From assembly GCF_013294065.1 (NCBI RefSeq), contig NZ_JABSNM010000012.1:1-64000 (forward strand): a DNA stretch of 64,000 nt. The letters are read 5' to 3'. Positions 47,963 through 57,557 of the stretch are shown one piece after another. The first letter of the stretch is position 1; each line of letters opens with the position of its first letter. The stretch comes from Sphaerotilus uruguayifluvii. GTDB lineage: Bacteria; Pseudomonadota; Gammaproteobacteria; Burkholderiales; Burkholderiaceae_C. The notes beneath the pieces are model-generated. The model searched no databases. It saw only the letters and a list, made by a program, of their open reading frames with translations, and had not been told where the DNA came from. The position numbers and the translations under genes are program-made.

Positions 47963-50292
47963 GCCGCAGCTCGCTGCGCTGGACCGTCCTGATCGCGCTG
48001 CTGGCCATCGGCGGCACCGGCCTGGTGCTGGCCTTCCTGCTGTCGATCGCGACCAACAACCGCGCGCTGTACGAGCGCCACTACGAGTGGCTTCTGTGGG
48101 TCAACATCGGCGTGGCGATGCTGCTCGGCCTGGTCATCGCCATCGCGCTGGCCCAGCTGGTGCGGCGCATGCGCCACGGCAAGTTCGGCAGCCGGCTGCT
48201 GGTCAAGCTGGCGGCGATCTTCGCCTTCGTCGGGGTGGTGCCGGGCATGCTGATCTACGGCGTGTCCTACCAGTTCGTCGCGCGCTCGATCGAGAGCTGG
48301 TTCGACGTCGAGGTCGAGGGCGCGCTGGAGTCGGGCCTGAACCTCGGGCGCACCACGCTGCAGCTGCTGGTCAACGATGTCGCCGCCAAGACCCGGCTGG
48401 CGGCCGAGAGCGGCGCCGAGACCGGCGGGCGCATGCAGCTGCTGATGCTCGAGCGGGTGCGCGAGCAGATGTCGGCGCAGAGCGTTGCGGTGCTCTCCAG
48501 CGGCGGCCAGGTGCTGGCCAGCGCCGGCGGGGCGGTCGGCGCGGCGATGCTGCCGGACCGGCCGACCGCGTCGATGATGCGCCAGGCGCGCAACCTGCGC
48601 GTGTTCGCGCAGCTCGAGGGCCTGGACGCCGACACGCCTGCCGACGGCGCCATCACCGCCGGCGGCCCGGTGCGGGTGCGCGCGATCGCGTGGATGCCGC
48701 CGACGACGATCAGCCTCGGCGGCGAGGACCGCTACCTGCAGATCACGCAGACGGTGCCGCAGGAGCTCGTCGGCAACGCGCTGCGGGTCCAGCAGGCCTA
48801 CAGCGAGTACCAGCAGCGCGCGCTCGGCCGCGAGGGCCTGCGGCGCATGTACATCGGCACGCTGACGCTGACCCTCATCCTGGGCATCTTCAGCGCGCTG
48901 CTGATGGCCGCCGGCCTGGGCCACCAGATCGGCCGACCGCTGGTGATGCTGGCCGAGGGCGTGCGCCAGGTCGCGCGCGGCGACCTGCGCCCGACGGCGG
49001 TCTTCGCCTCGCGCGACGAGCTCGGCGGCCTGACCCGCTCCTTCGCCGAGATGACGCAGCAGCTCGCCGACGCGCGCGGCCTGGTGCAGCGCAGCCTCGC
49101 CGAGGCCGAGAGCGCCAAGGCGCACCTGCAGACCATCCTGGACAACCTCAGCTCCGGCGTGATCGTCTTCGAGGCCGACGGCCGCATCGACACCGTCAAC
49201 CCCGGCGCCGCGCGCATCCTGCGCCTGGCGCCGACCGCCTGGGAGTCGCGTGCGATCGACCGCGTGCCGGGGCTGGAGCGCCTGGCCGCCGCCGTCGGGC
49301 AGCGCTTCGAGGCGCATCTGCGCGACCTCGACGAGGCCGGCGGCGAGGCCGACATCGACGCGCACTGGCAGGAATCGCTCGAGCTGGGCAGCGCGGAGGC
49401 GCCGCAGACGCTGCTGGTGCGCGGCGCGCTGCTGCCCGAGGGCGCGCGGCTGCTGGTCTTCGACGACATCTCCGACGTGGTCATGGCGCAGCGCAGCGTC
49501 GCCTGGGCCGAGGTCGCGCGGCGCCTGGCGCACGAGATCAAGAACCCGCTCACGCCGATCCAGCTCTCGGCCGAGCGCATGCAGCACAAGCTCGAGGCCA
49601 AGCTGGCCGGCGCCGACCAGCAGATGCTGGTGCGCTCGGTGGGCACCATCGTCACGCAGGTGCAGGCGATGAAGACGCTGGTCAACGAGTTCCGCGACTA
49701 CGCGCGCCTGCCCTCGGCGCGGCTGGAGCCGCTCGACCTCAACGCGCTGGTCGCCGAGGTGCTGGGCCTGTACGCGGAGCAGCAGGAAAGCGGCCGGCTG
49801 CGCGCCGAGCTCGCGCCGGAGCTGCCGCTGCTCGCCGGCGACGCCAGCCAGCTGCGCCAGGTCATCCACAACCTGGTGCAGAACGCGCTCGACGCGGTGA
49901 CCGAGACCGAGGGCGGCCTGGTCGTCGTCTCGACCGAGACCGCCCGACCCGATGACGGCCAGACGCGTGCCATCCGCCTCAAGGTGGTGGACAATGGCCC
50001 CGGTTTCTCGGAAAAAGTTCTCAAACGTGCATTCGAACCCTATGTCACCACGAAGGCCCGCGGCACCGGCCTGGGACTGGCCGTGGTGAAGAAGATCGTC
50101 GAGGAGCACGGCGCACGCATCCGCCTGGGCAATCTCGCCGACGAGGCACCGGACTCCGGCACCGGACCGGCGAGGACCGGTGCGCAAGTTTCGATATCAT
50201 TTTCCCGATGGGCCCGTGGCGGGGGAACGCCTGCGGGCAGCGAGCCCGGACGCTATCGAACCCCACCCTCCCCCGACGTCAGCGCGTCCTGA
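47959..50292 (+). CDS. ntrY: NtrY-like membrane sensor histidine kinase
   Basis: The 777-residue kinase has several N-terminal membrane segments (about residues 8-30, 45-65 and 85-105) and an extracytoplasmic part. A further helix near 300 is followed by HAMP and PAS-like regions (LDNLSSGVIVFEADGRIDTVNPGA near 395). The phosphorylated His is in LAHEIKNPLTPIQLSAERM near 525, and the ATP-binding N and G boxes follow (IHNLVQNALDAV, GTGLGLAV). It pairs with the adjacent regulator. The last 40 residues are a Pro/Gly/Arg-rich tail of doubtful significance. Confidence 0.92.
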   Translation: MSRSSLRWTVLIALLAIGGTGLVLAFLLSIATNNRALYERHYEWLLWVNIGVAMLLGLVIAIALAQLVRRMRHGKFGSRLLVKLAAIFAFVGVVPGMLIYGVSYQFVARSIESWFDVEVEGALESGLNLGRTTLQLLVNDVAAKTRLAAESGAETGGRMQLLMLERVREQMSAQSVAVLSSGGQVLASAGGAVGAAMLPDRPTASMMRQARNLRVFAQLEGLDADTPADGAITAGGPVRVRAIAWMPPTTISLGGEDRYLQITQTVPQELVGNALRVQQAYSEYQQRALGREGLRRMYIGTLTLTLILGIFSALLMAAGLGHQIGRPLVMLAEGVRQVARGDLRPTAVFASRDELGGLTRSFAEMTQQLADARGLVQRSLAEAESAKAHLQTILDNLSSGVIVFEADGRIDTVNPGAARILRLAPTAWESRAIDRVPGLERLAAAVGQRFEAHLRDLDEAGGEADIDAHWQESLELGSAEAPQTLLVRGALLPEGARLLVFDDISDVVMAQRSVAWAEVARRLAHEIKNPLTPIQLSAERMQHKLEAKLAGADQQMLVRSVGTIVTQVQAMKTLVNEFRDYARLPSARLEPLDLNALVAEVLGLYAEQQESGRLRAELAPELPLLAGDASQLRQVIHNLVQNALDAVTETEGGLVVVSTETARPDDGQTRAIRLKVVDNGPGFSEKVLKRAFEPYVTTKARGTGLGLAVVKKIVEEHGARIRLGNLADEAPDSGTGPARTGAQVSISFSRWARGGGTPAGSEPGRYRTPPSPDVSAS

Positions 50293-50298
50293 TCACTC

Positions 50299-51048
50299 AT
50301 GGCCAACATACTTGTCGTCGACGACGAAATGGGCATCCGAGCCCTGCTGCAAGAGATCCTGACCGACGAAGGTCACTCCGTCGAACTCGCGGAGAACGCT
50401 GCCCAGGCGCGCATGCTGCGCGAGCGCCAGCGCCCGGATCTCGTTCTTCTCGACATCTGGATGCCCGACGTCGACGGCATCACGCTGCTGAAGGAATGGA
50501 ACAGCGGCGCCCAGCTGAGCATGCCGGTCATCATGATGTCCGGCCACGGCACCATCGACACCGCGGTCGAGGCGACCAAGTACGGCGCGATGGCCTTCCT
50601 CGAGAAGCCGATCACGCTGCAGAAGCTGCTGCGCGCGGTCGAGCAGGGCCTGTCCAAGCCCGCGCCGCGCACGCCGGCCAGCGATCCGCCGGCCGCCGCC
50701 GCCGTGCGCATCGAGCCGCTGCCCGGCGCCGAGCATGTGCCGGTCGGCGCACCACCCGCGGCCGGCGGCTACGTGCCGACGATCGCGCACCTGCATCACC
50801 ATCCGGCGAACTCGGTCGGCATCACGATGGCCAGCGGCCCGCAGGCCGACCAGAGCTTCAACCTCGACCGTCCGCTGCGCGAGGCGCGCGACGCCTTCGA
50901 GAAGGCCTACTTCGAGTTCCATCTGGTGCGCGAGAACGGCAGCATGACCCGCGTGGCCGAGCGCACCGGCCTGGAGCGCACCCACCTCTACCGCAAGCTC
51001 AAGCAGCTCGGCGTCGACCTCAGCCGCAACAAGCGCGGCGCGGGCTGA
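50299..51048 (+). CDS. ntrX: NtrX-like response regulator lacking the AAA+ domain
   Basis: The 249-residue protein has an N-terminal receiver domain with acidic residues in VVDDE and the phospho-acceptor Asp in LLDIWMPD near residue 53. A Pro/Ala/His-rich linker covers about 120-185. The Fis-type helix-turn-helix VAERTGLERTHLYRKLKQLG near 220 closes it. The central sigma-54-activating AAA+ domain of classical NtrX is absent, so it cannot drive RpoN promoters by itself. It begins 6 bp after ntrY. Confidence 0.9.
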   Translation: MANILVVDDEMGIRALLQEILTDEGHSVELAENAAQARMLRERQRPDLVLLDIWMPDVDGITLLKEWNSGAQLSMPVIMMSGHGTIDTAVEATKYGAMAFLEKPITLQKLLRAVEQGLSKPAPRTPASDPPAAAAVRIEPLPGAEHVPVGAPPAAGGYVPTIAHLHHHPANSVGITMASGPQADQSFNLDRPLREARDAFEKAYFEFHLVRENGSMTRVAERTGLERTHLYRKLKQLGVDLSRNKRGAG

Positions 51049-51078
51049 ACACGATCGAAAAAAATCTCGCCAGAACGC

Positions 51079-51108
51079 TTGCAGCTTCGCAAGAAAGCGT
51101 GCCATAAT
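51079..51108 (+). promoter_or_regulatory. Promoter of tRNA-Phe
   Basis: TTGCAG (51079-51084) and CATAAT (51103-51108) are separated by 18 nt, and the -10 ends 12 nt before the first base of the tRNA. It lies between ntrX and the tRNA, in an AT-rich patch. Confidence 0.65.
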
Positions 51109-51120
51109 TTCCTTCTCGAC

Positions 51121-51196
51121 GGCCAAGTAGCTCAGTTGGTAGAGCAGCGGATTGAAAATCCGCGTGTCGGTGGTTCGATTCCGCCCTTGGCCACCA
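51121..51196 (+). tRNA. tRNA-Phe (anticodon GAA)
   Basis: The 76-nt gene folds as a standard cloverleaf. The acceptor GGCCAAG pairs with CTTGGCC, the T-arm loop is TTCGATT, and CCA is encoded (51194-51196). The anticodon loop TTGAAAA places GAA at 51154-51156, which reads UUC and UUU. Confidence 0.97.
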
Positions 51197-51204
51197 GAAC
51201 AAGA

Positions 51205-51240
51205 GAAGCCCGCTTGATTTCAAGCGGGCTTCTTGCTTTT
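51205..51240 (+). terminator. Rho-independent terminator after tRNA-Phe
   Basis: GAAGCCCGCTTG and CAAGCGGGCTTC form a perfect 12-bp stem around ATTT, followed by TTGCTTTT. It lies 8 bp after the tRNA CCA end. Confidence 0.9.
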
Positions 51241-51283
51241 CCGTTCCGGTTCGACTGTTCGATTCGCCTGTGCCCGTGCCCGC

Positions 51284-51730
51284 ATGAGATCCCCGATCCA
51301 CATCGTCGACGTCGATCGCCTCGAGACCTGGACCCGCTGGCGAGCCGGCCTGTGCGACAGCTGCGCGGCCAACTGCTGCACGATGCCGGTCGAGATCCGC
51401 CTGCCCGACCTGGTGCGCCTCGGTCTGGTCGACGCCTTCGAGGCCGAGCATGAAGAGCCCCGCCTGATCGCCCGCCGGCTGGTCAAGAGCAGGCAGGTCG
51501 AGCGCTACAACCAGAAGGACGGCATCTTCACGATGGCCCGCCGCGCCAACGGCGACTGCCAGTTCCTCGACGCCACCACGCGCCGCTGCACCGTCTACGA
51601 GAAGCGCCCGAACACCTGCCGCAGGCACCCGCAGGTCGGCCCGAAGCCGGGGCACTGCCCCTACGGCGCCCGCGAGGCGCGCACCGTCGACAGGAATGCA
51701 CGCGAAGGTCGGCTGATCCGGAAATCATGA
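51284..51730 (+). CDS. YkgJ-family cysteine cluster protein
   Basis: The 148-residue protein has the cysteine pattern of the YkgJ (CxxCxxxCC) family: CDSCAANCC near residue 25, then CQFLDATTRRCTVY near 88 and TCRRHPQV...GHCPYG near 107. Such clusters bind zinc or an iron-sulfur centre. No enzymatic role is established. The ATG at 51284 gives a start MRSPIHIVDVDRLETW like that of homologues; the upstream in-frame part overlaps the tRNA terminator. Confidence 0.85.
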   Translation: MRSPIHIVDVDRLETWTRWRAGLCDSCAANCCTMPVEIRLPDLVRLGLVDAFEAEHEEPRLIARRLVKSRQVERYNQKDGIFTMARRANGDCQFLDATTRRCTVYEKRPNTCRRHPQVGPKPGHCPYGAREARTVDRNAREGRLIRKS

Positions 51731-51863
51731 TCCGGATCAAGGCCTACAATCCGGGTCAACCCTGATGCCAGGCCTGTTTCCTGCATCGGGCTGCCATGGA
51801 CGGCGGCGGCGATGCACGGCGATGGGCGCCAAGACACGCGAATCCGGCCCGAAGGAGTACGAC

Positions 51864-52565
51864 ATGCGCCGGATCACGCTGACGCTGGCCCTGCTGGGGG
51901 CCCTGCTGGCCAGCACCGCACGGGCGGAGACCATCACCGAAGTGCTCGAACGCTCGCAGCTCTCGCGGCTGGACGGCCGTGTCGCGGCCCCGGCCGACAG
52001 CGAGCGCGCCGCGCGGGTGCGCGCCAGCTTCGCGCGTCTGGTCGCGCTGGCGCCGCCGGCGCATCCGGTCGAGCTGCGGGTGATGCAGGGCGGCGTGCAG
52101 GCCGAGGCGATGCTGGGCCGGCTGCTGGTCGTGGGCGAGGCCGTCGGCGACCTGCCCGAAGGCGAGCGGCTGATGCTGCTGTCGCACGAGTACGGCCATC
52201 TGGCGCTGGACCACTGGGACCGCCTGGTCGGCCTGTACCGCCACCACATTCCCGGCGAGGTCCGGCCCGACACCACGGATCCGGTCGCGCAGGCGCTGGG
52301 CCGCGACGGCGCGGAGCTGTCGCACCGCCAGGAGTTCGAGGCCGATGCCTTCGGCTTCCGCCTGGCGCAGCAGCTCGGCGTCGGTCTGGACGAGGCGCTG
52401 TCGCTGCTGATGCGCCGCCCGGCCGCCGGCGACACGCCGACGCATCCGGCCACCCGCCGGCGCATCGCGCAGCTGCGCATGCTGCAGGCCCGCGAGGCCG
52501 GCAGCGATCCGGCGCCGCTGCGCGGCGCGACGACCGCCGCCGCCCCGGCCGCCACCCAGCCCTGA
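51864..52565 (+). CDS. Secreted zinc-metalloprotease-like protein (HEYGH)
   Basis: The 233-residue protein has a signal peptide (residues 1-21, ending ARA). A zinc motif HEYGH near residue 110 is followed by a third-ligand candidate in EFEADAFGFRLA near 163. This HExxH...ExxxD layout is that of small M48-type peptidases. Start is supported by GAAGGAG 8 nt before the ATG at 51864. The target protein is unknown. The C-terminal 30 residues are Ala/Pro-rich. Confidence 0.78.
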   Translation: MRRITLTLALLGALLASTARAETITEVLERSQLSRLDGRVAAPADSERAARVRASFARLVALAPPAHPVELRVMQGGVQAEAMLGRLLVVGEAVGDLPEGERLMLLSHEYGHLALDHWDRLVGLYRHHIPGEVRPDTTDPVAQALGRDGAELSHRQEFEADAFGFRLAQQLGVGLDEALSLLMRRPAAGDTPTHPATRRRIAQLRMLQAREAGSDPAPLRGATTAAAPAATQP

Positions 52566-52573
52566 CGCCGCGT

Positions 52574-53086
52574 TCAGCGCGGCGCCGGCTCGCTGCGCAC
52601 GCTGCCGAGCACGCCGTGCTCGCCCAGTCCCACCGGCGAGCCGCTCAGGATCGAGGCGGCCAGCGCCAGGCCGCGCACCACCCGGCTGTCGGGCGCGTCC
52701 CAGTACTCCACCTTCAGCGGCACGATCTTCAGCAGCGCCAGGTCCGGCGAGTCCGGACCGTCCGGAAACCACGGGCGCGCGGCGGCCGTCCACAGCGCGT
52801 GGATGCGCTCGCGGTCGTCGACCTGCTCGGCGCGGCCGGCGATCGACACGAAGGTCGAATGCACCTCGTCGCTGAAGGCCAGATTGACCGGATGCGGCCG
52901 GGCATCCGCCTGACGCCGGCAGAAGAACCACAGCAGGCCCTGGGCGTCGAACTCCAGCAGCGTCATCGGCCGGCTCTCGAGCAGCTCGCCGGTGCCGGGC
53001 TCGGTCAGCATCGCGAAGCGGTCCTTGCCGATCAGGTCGGCGAGCTGGCGCTGCGCGGCCAGCGGGTGATCCTTGTCCTGGGACAT
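52574..53086 (-). CDS. Pyridoxamine-5'-phosphate-oxidase-like (general stress protein 26 type) protein
   Basis: The 170-residue protein has the split-barrel flavin-binding fold of general stress protein 26-like proteins: FAMLTEPGTGELLESRPMTLLEFDAQGLLWFF near residue 24, then the VHSTFVSIAGRAEQVDD strand-turn near 75. A WF/PD segment (WTAAARPWFPDG) is typical. It probably binds FMN or F420/heme. The Shine-Dalgarno AAGGAG supports the start. It lies upstream of, and in the same direction as, the phospholipase-D lipoprotein. Confidence 0.83.
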   Translation of the reverse strand: MSQDKDHPLAAQRQLADLIGKDRFAMLTEPGTGELLESRPMTLLEFDAQGLLWFFCRRQADARPHPVNLAFSDEVHSTFVSIAGRAEQVDDRERIHALWTAAARPWFPDGPDSPDLALLKIVPLKVEYWDAPDSRVVRGLALAASILSGSPVGLGEHGVLGSVRSEPAPR

Positions 53087-53165
53087 CGAAATCTCCTTGA
53101 TGAAGTCGGGAACGGGAAGGAAGAAAGGACGGACGAAGGCCGGTGGCCGCGGCCGCGCGGGCCGC

Positions 53166-54662
53166 TCACCACAGGCGCTCGAACATCAGCGCGGCGCGCT
53201 CGACCAGCCGGCCCGGCCAGGGCCGCTCGCGCCAGGAGGCCAGCGTCACCGGACGCGAGTCGGCGACATCGCGCCCGAACATGCGCTCCATCGCGGCGCC
53301 GAAATCGCGCCCGAGCACGAAGGCGTTGACCTCGTCGTTGCCGGTGAAGCTGCGCCAGTCCATGTTGCTGGAGCCCACGCTGGAGAGCACGCCGTCGACC
53401 ACGAAGGTCTTGGCATGCAGCACCGAGTGCTGCAGCTCGTGGATGCGCACGCCCGCCGACAGCAGCTGCTCGTAGCGCGCCCGCCCGGCGTGCAGCACCG
53501 GCGCGAAGTCGCTCATCGACGGCAGCACCAGCTGCACGTCGACGCCGCGGCGGGCGGCCTCGCACAGCGCCTCGACGATGCGGTCGCCCGGCGCGAAATA
53601 GGCCATCGTCAGATGCACGCTGCGGCGCGAGGCGGCGATCGCGCCCAGCAGCGTGGCGTGGATGCGGTTGTCGCCGGGCTCGTCGGGGCCGCTGGCGACG
53701 ACGCGCACCACGTCGTCGCCGGGGGCCTCGGCCGGCTGCTCGCGCGAGGGCTCCTGCGGCGGCGCCAGCACCGCCTCGCAGCCCTGGCGCTGCCAGGTGG
53801 TGCGCACCAGCGCATCGAGCCGCACCGCCGCCGGGCCGCGGATCTCGACCTGCGTGTCGCGCCAGCCCGACTGCGCCGGATCGCTGCCCTCGGGCGGACG
53901 CCGGCCCGACGAGCCGGCCCACGAGCCCGACGCGTAGACCGCGCTGATGTTGATGCCGCCGGTGAACGCGGTCTCGCGGTCGACGACGACGATCTTGCGG
54001 TGATCGCGGTGCAGCAGCCCCCAGTGGCCCAGGCGCCGGAGCGGGTTGACCGGATTGAACTCGCAGCTCGGCACGCCCTGCTGGCGCAGCGCCTCGAACA
54101 GCGCCGGATCGGTGCCGAAGGAGCCGACCGCGTCGCGCAGCAGCGCCACCTCGACACCCTCGGCGCGCTTGCGCGCCAGCAGCCGCGCCAGGCGCTGCGC
54201 CAGCTCGGCGTCGTCGACGATGTAGCTCTGCACCATCACGCTGGAGCGGGCCCGCTCGACCGCCGCGAACATCGCGTCGAAGGTGGCCGGGCCGTCCTCG
54301 AGCAGGCGCACCCGGTTGTGGCTGTACAGCCGCACCCGCGACTGCGCGCCCATCACCGCCAGATGGTGGCGCAGCAGCCCGGCCTCGCCCTCGGCCGCGA
54401 CCTGCGCGATCACCCGCCGCGCCGGCGCCGGCGCCATCGTGCCCTGCGGGCCGACCACCTGCACCGCCGAGGCCGCCACCGCGGCCGGCTGCAGCTCGGC
54501 CTGGCGCAACGCCTGGTCGATCTGGTTCGCGTCGGTCAGCCGCCCCGCCGCGCAGGCCGACAGCAGCCCGCCGGCCAGCAGCATCGCCGCCGCGGCAGCG
54601 CGGCAGGGCCCGCAGCGGGAAGGCGCGGCGGCGGCGGAGCGATCGGAGGCGGAGCGGAACAT
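53166..54662 (-). CDS. Phospholipase-D family lipoprotein, cardiolipin-synthase-like
   Basis: The 498-residue protein has an N-terminal signal with lipobox LLSAC near residue 37. Two HKD motifs follow, HRDHRKIVVVD near 220 and HAKTFVVD near 412, each followed by GGIN or GSSNMD. It should transfer phosphatidyl groups at the membrane surface; a cardiolipin synthase role is likely but not proven. It is distinct from the clsB-like gene at 28-29 kb, which lacks the lipobox. The start MFRSAS gives a long N-region; a start at MLLAGGLLSAC is possible. Confidence 0.83.
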   Translation of the reverse strand: MFRSASDRSAAAAPSRCGPCRAAAAAMLLAGGLLSACAAGRLTDANQIDQALRQAELQPAAVAASAVQVVGPQGTMAPAPARRVIAQVAAEGEAGLLRHHLAVMGAQSRVRLYSHNRVRLLEDGPATFDAMFAAVERARSSVMVQSYIVDDAELAQRLARLLARKRAEGVEVALLRDAVGSFGTDPALFEALRQQGVPSCEFNPVNPLRRLGHWGLLHRDHRKIVVVDRETAFTGGINISAVYASGSWAGSSGRRPPEGSDPAQSGWRDTQVEIRGPAAVRLDALVRTTWQRQGCEAVLAPPQEPSREQPAEAPGDDVVRVVASGPDEPGDNRIHATLLGAIAASRRSVHLTMAYFAPGDRIVEALCEAARRGVDVQLVLPSMSDFAPVLHAGRARYEQLLSAGVRIHELQHSVLHAKTFVVDGVLSSVGSSNMDWRSFTGNDEVNAFVLGRDFGAAMERMFGRDVADSRPVTLASWRERPWPGRLVERAALMFERLW

Positions 54663-54809
54663 GGCCCCAGCATCGGGCCGGGGCGCCCGCGCGCCGATCG
54701 GCCGCCACCGGATCGGAATGTAGGCCGAGACCGACAGCCGGACCGCCCGGCGCCCGGCAGACGGCACGCCGGCGCCGGCCGATGCTGTGGCCCAAGGAGA
54801 ACGCTGAAC

Positions 54810-55913
54810 ATGGACCTGGATGTCTTCGAACGATGGGGGCGCGGCGCCGGTACCTTTCTGGCCCGGGTGGACTGGGTGCAGGCGCTGGCGGCGCTGCTGG
54901 TGGTGATCGTGGTGCGCGCCGCGCTGGGCAAGGGCCTGGAGCTGGTCGGACACCGCATGGCGCGGGGCGCGCAGCGCTCCAGCAACCGCTACGACGACCT
55001 GATCGCCGACATGCTCTCGGCGACCCGCCCCGGCATGCTGACGCTGTTCGCGCTCCTGGTCGGCCTGAACATGCTCGACTTCGGCGCGCGCTGGGACGAG
55101 CGCCTCGGCCAGCTCTGGTTCATCGCGCTGGCGCTGCAGGCGGGGCTGTGGGGCCAGCGGCTGATCCGCGGCGGCCTGCGCCTGTACGGCGAACGCCACG
55201 CGCCGGCCGGCGCGTCGACGACGCTGCTCTCGTGGGCGCTGCGCACGCTGCTGTGGTCGGTGCTGGCGCTGGCGGTGTTCTCGAACCTGGGCATCGACAT
55301 CACCGCCTTCGTCGCCAGCCTCGGCATCGGCGGCATCGCGGTGGCGCTGGCGGCGCAGAACATCCTGGGCGACCTGTTCGCCTCGCTGTCGATCGCGGTC
55401 GACAAGCCCTTCGAGGTCGGCGACTCGATCTCGGTGGGCGCGGTCTCCGGCACGGTCGAGCGCGTCGGGCTGAAGACCACGCGCATCCGCAGCATCAACG
55501 GCGAGCAGATCGTCATGTCCAACACCGACCTGCTGCGCCAGACGGTGTCGAACTTCAAGCGCCAGCAGACCCGGCGCATCGCCTTCGGCTTCGGCCTGAC
55601 CTACGACGCCACGCCCGAGCAGCTCGCCGAGGTGCCGCAGCGCCTGCGCCGCCTCATCGAGGCCGACCCGCAGCTCGAGTTCCGCCGCGCGCACTTCAAG
55701 AGCTTCGGCGAGAGCTCGCTGGACTTCGAGGTGGTCTACATCGTGCGCGACCCGTCCTACGACGTCTACATGGACCGCCAGCAGGCGCTGAACCTGGCGC
55801 TGATGAAGGAGCTCGCCGCGATGGGGCTGCAGTTCGCCTTTCCCTCGCGCACCGTCTACACCGTCCAGTCCGTCACGGACGCGGTCCCGGTCCCCGCGCG
55901 GGTGCCGACCTGA
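54810..55913 (+). CDS. MscS-family mechanosensitive ion channel
   Basis: The 367-residue protein has about four membrane helices. The pore-lining helix is [28 protein letters not shown] near residue 170, rich in Gly and Ala as in MscS TM3. A cytoplasmic beta domain with [26 protein letters not shown] and a C-terminal alpha/beta domain follow. It opens under membrane tension during osmotic downshock. AAGGAGA precedes the ATG at 54810. It is larger than E. coli MscS (286 residues) because of extra N-terminal helices. Confidence 0.9.
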   Translation: MDLDVFERWGRGAGTFLARVDWVQALAALLVVIVVRAALGKGLELVGHRMARGAQRSSNRYDDLIADMLSATRPGMLTLFALLVGLNMLDFGARWDERLGQLWFIALALQAGLWGQRLIRGGLRLYGERHAPAGASTTLLSWALRTLLWSVLALAVFSNLGIDITAFVASLGIGGIAVALAAQNILGDLFASLSIAVDKPFEVGDSISVGAVSGTVERVGLKTTRIRSINGEQIVMSNTDLLRQTVSNFKRQQTRRIAFGFGLTYDATPEQLAEVPQRLRRLIEADPQLEFRRAHFKSFGESSLDFEVVYIVRDPSYDVYMDRQQALNLALMKELAAMGLQFAFPSRTVYTVQSVTDAVPVPARVPT

Positions 55914-56010
55914 GCGCGAATCGCCCGGTCCGGGCGGCGCTTTTCCGGTCCTGGGCGCGCCGGCGCGTCGCCAAGATGCGCAGCTGACTCATCACGCACG
56001 GGACCCGACG

Positions 56011-57549
56011 ATGAAGATGCGCTCCCAGATTCTCGCGCTCGGCCTGGCCGGCGTGGCCGCCGCGGCCGCGACCGGAGGCATCGGGCTGCTTTCGGGCCAC
56101 CGCCTCGGCGGCACGCTCGGCGACATCATCGCGGCCAGCCAGGCGCTGCAGCACAGCCAGGCGGCCGACATGATGCACGACGCGGTGCGCGGCGACGCGC
56201 AGCTGGCGGTGCTGGCGGCGCTGCAGAACGAACCCGCCCGCATCGCCGAGGCCGCCAAGGAAGTGGGCGAGCACGGCCAGGAGTTCGAGCGGCTGCTCAA
56301 GGAGCTGCGCGCCATGCCGCTGGATGCGAGCACGCTGGCCGCGCTCGACGACGTCGAGCCGAAGGTGCGCAGCTATCTGGAGACCGCGCGCCAGCTGGTC
56401 AGCCGTGCCGGCAGCCAGTCCGGCAGCCAGCAGCAGGACCTCCAGACGCTGCAGGCCGGCTATCTCGCGCTCGAGAGCAGCATGGAGAAGCTCTCGGGCT
56501 CCATCTCGGAGCGCTACCAGAAGCTGAGCCGCGAGGCCTCGGGCGAGGTCACCCGGCAGCAGTGGCTGGTCGGCGCGACGCTGCTGCTGGCCGGCGCGCT
56601 GCTGGCGGCCGGCGCGATCTGGCTGAGCACGCAGATGACGCGGCCGATGCGCGCCGCGGTCGAGGCGGCCGACCGGCTCGCCGAGGGCGACCTCGGCCAC
56701 GGCATCGAGCCCGACGGCAATGACGAGACCCGCCAGCTGCTCGGCGCGATGGGGCGCATGCGCGACAGCCTGCGCGACATCGTCAGGCATGTGAAGTCCA
56801 ACGCCGACGAGGTGGCCAACGCCAGCCTGCAGATCGCGCAGGGCAACCAGGACCTGAGCCGGCGCACCGAGGAGCAGGCCTTCGGCCTGCAGCAGACCGC
56901 CTCGACGATGGACCAGCTCAACTCGACCGTCAGCCACAACGCCGACAACGCGAAGAAGGCCAACGAGCTGGCCAGCAGCGCCGCGGCGATCGCCGCCCAG
57001 GGTGGCCGGGTGGTCGACGAGGTGGTCGAGACGATGCGCGGCATCAACGGCAGCTCGAAGAAGATCGCCGACATCATCGGCGTGATCGACGGCATCGCCT
57101 TCCAGACCAACATCCTGGCGCTGAACGCGGCGGTCGAGGCCGCACGGGCCGGCGAGCAGGGCCGCGGCTTCGCGGTGGTCGCCACCGAGGTGCGCAACCT
57201 GGCGCAGCGCTCGGCCGCGGCCGCACGCGAGATCAAGACGCTGATCACCGGCAGCGTGAACCAGGTCGAGCAGGGCACCGACCTGGTCGACCAGGCCGGC
57301 CGGACCATGCAGGAGATCGTCAGCTCGATCGAGCAGGTCAGCCAGATCGTCGCGCAGATCAGCCACGCCAGCGCCGAGCAGAGCGTCGGCGTCAGCCACA
57401 TCGGCGAGGCGGTCACGAAGATGGATCAGGCCACGCAGCAGAACGCCGCGCTGGTCGAGCAGTCGGCCGCCGCCGCCGACGGCCTGAAGCGCCAGGCGCA
57501 GGACCTGGTCGGCGCGGTGTCGGCCTTCCGGCTCGACAGCCACGCCTGA
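56011..57549 (+). CDS. Methyl-accepting chemotaxis protein
   Basis: The 512-residue receptor has an N-terminal membrane helix (residues 8-30) and a helical periplasmic ligand domain with heptad-like repeats. A second membrane helix lies near 190-212, followed by HAMP and the signalling hairpin with [40 protein letters not shown] around residues 362-405. It lacks a C-terminal NWETF-like pentapeptide for CheR docking. The signal sensed is unknown. No che genes are near. Confidence 0.92.
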   Translation: MKMRSQILALGLAGVAAAAATGGIGLLSGHRLGGTLGDIIAASQALQHSQAADMMHDAVRGDAQLAVLAALQNEPARIAEAAKEVGEHGQEFERLLKELRAMPLDASTLAALDDVEPKVRSYLETARQLVSRAGSQSGSQQQDLQTLQAGYLALESSMEKLSGSISERYQKLSREASGEVTRQQWLVGATLLLAGALLAAGAIWLSTQMTRPMRAAVEAADRLAEGDLGHGIEPDGNDETRQLLGAMGRMRDSLRDIVRHVKSNADEVANASLQIAQGNQDLSRRTEEQAFGLQQTASTMDQLNSTVSHNADNAKKANELASSAAAIAAQGGRVVDEVVETMRGINGSSKKIADIIGVIDGIAFQTNILALNAAVEAARAGEQGRGFAVVATEVRNLAQRSAAAAREIKTLITGSVNQVEQGTDLVDQAGRTMQEIVSSIEQVSQIVAQISHASAEQSVGVSHIGEAVTKMDQATQQNAALVEQSAAAADGLKRQAQDLVGAVSAFRLDSHA

Positions 57550-57557
57550 CGGGCGCC

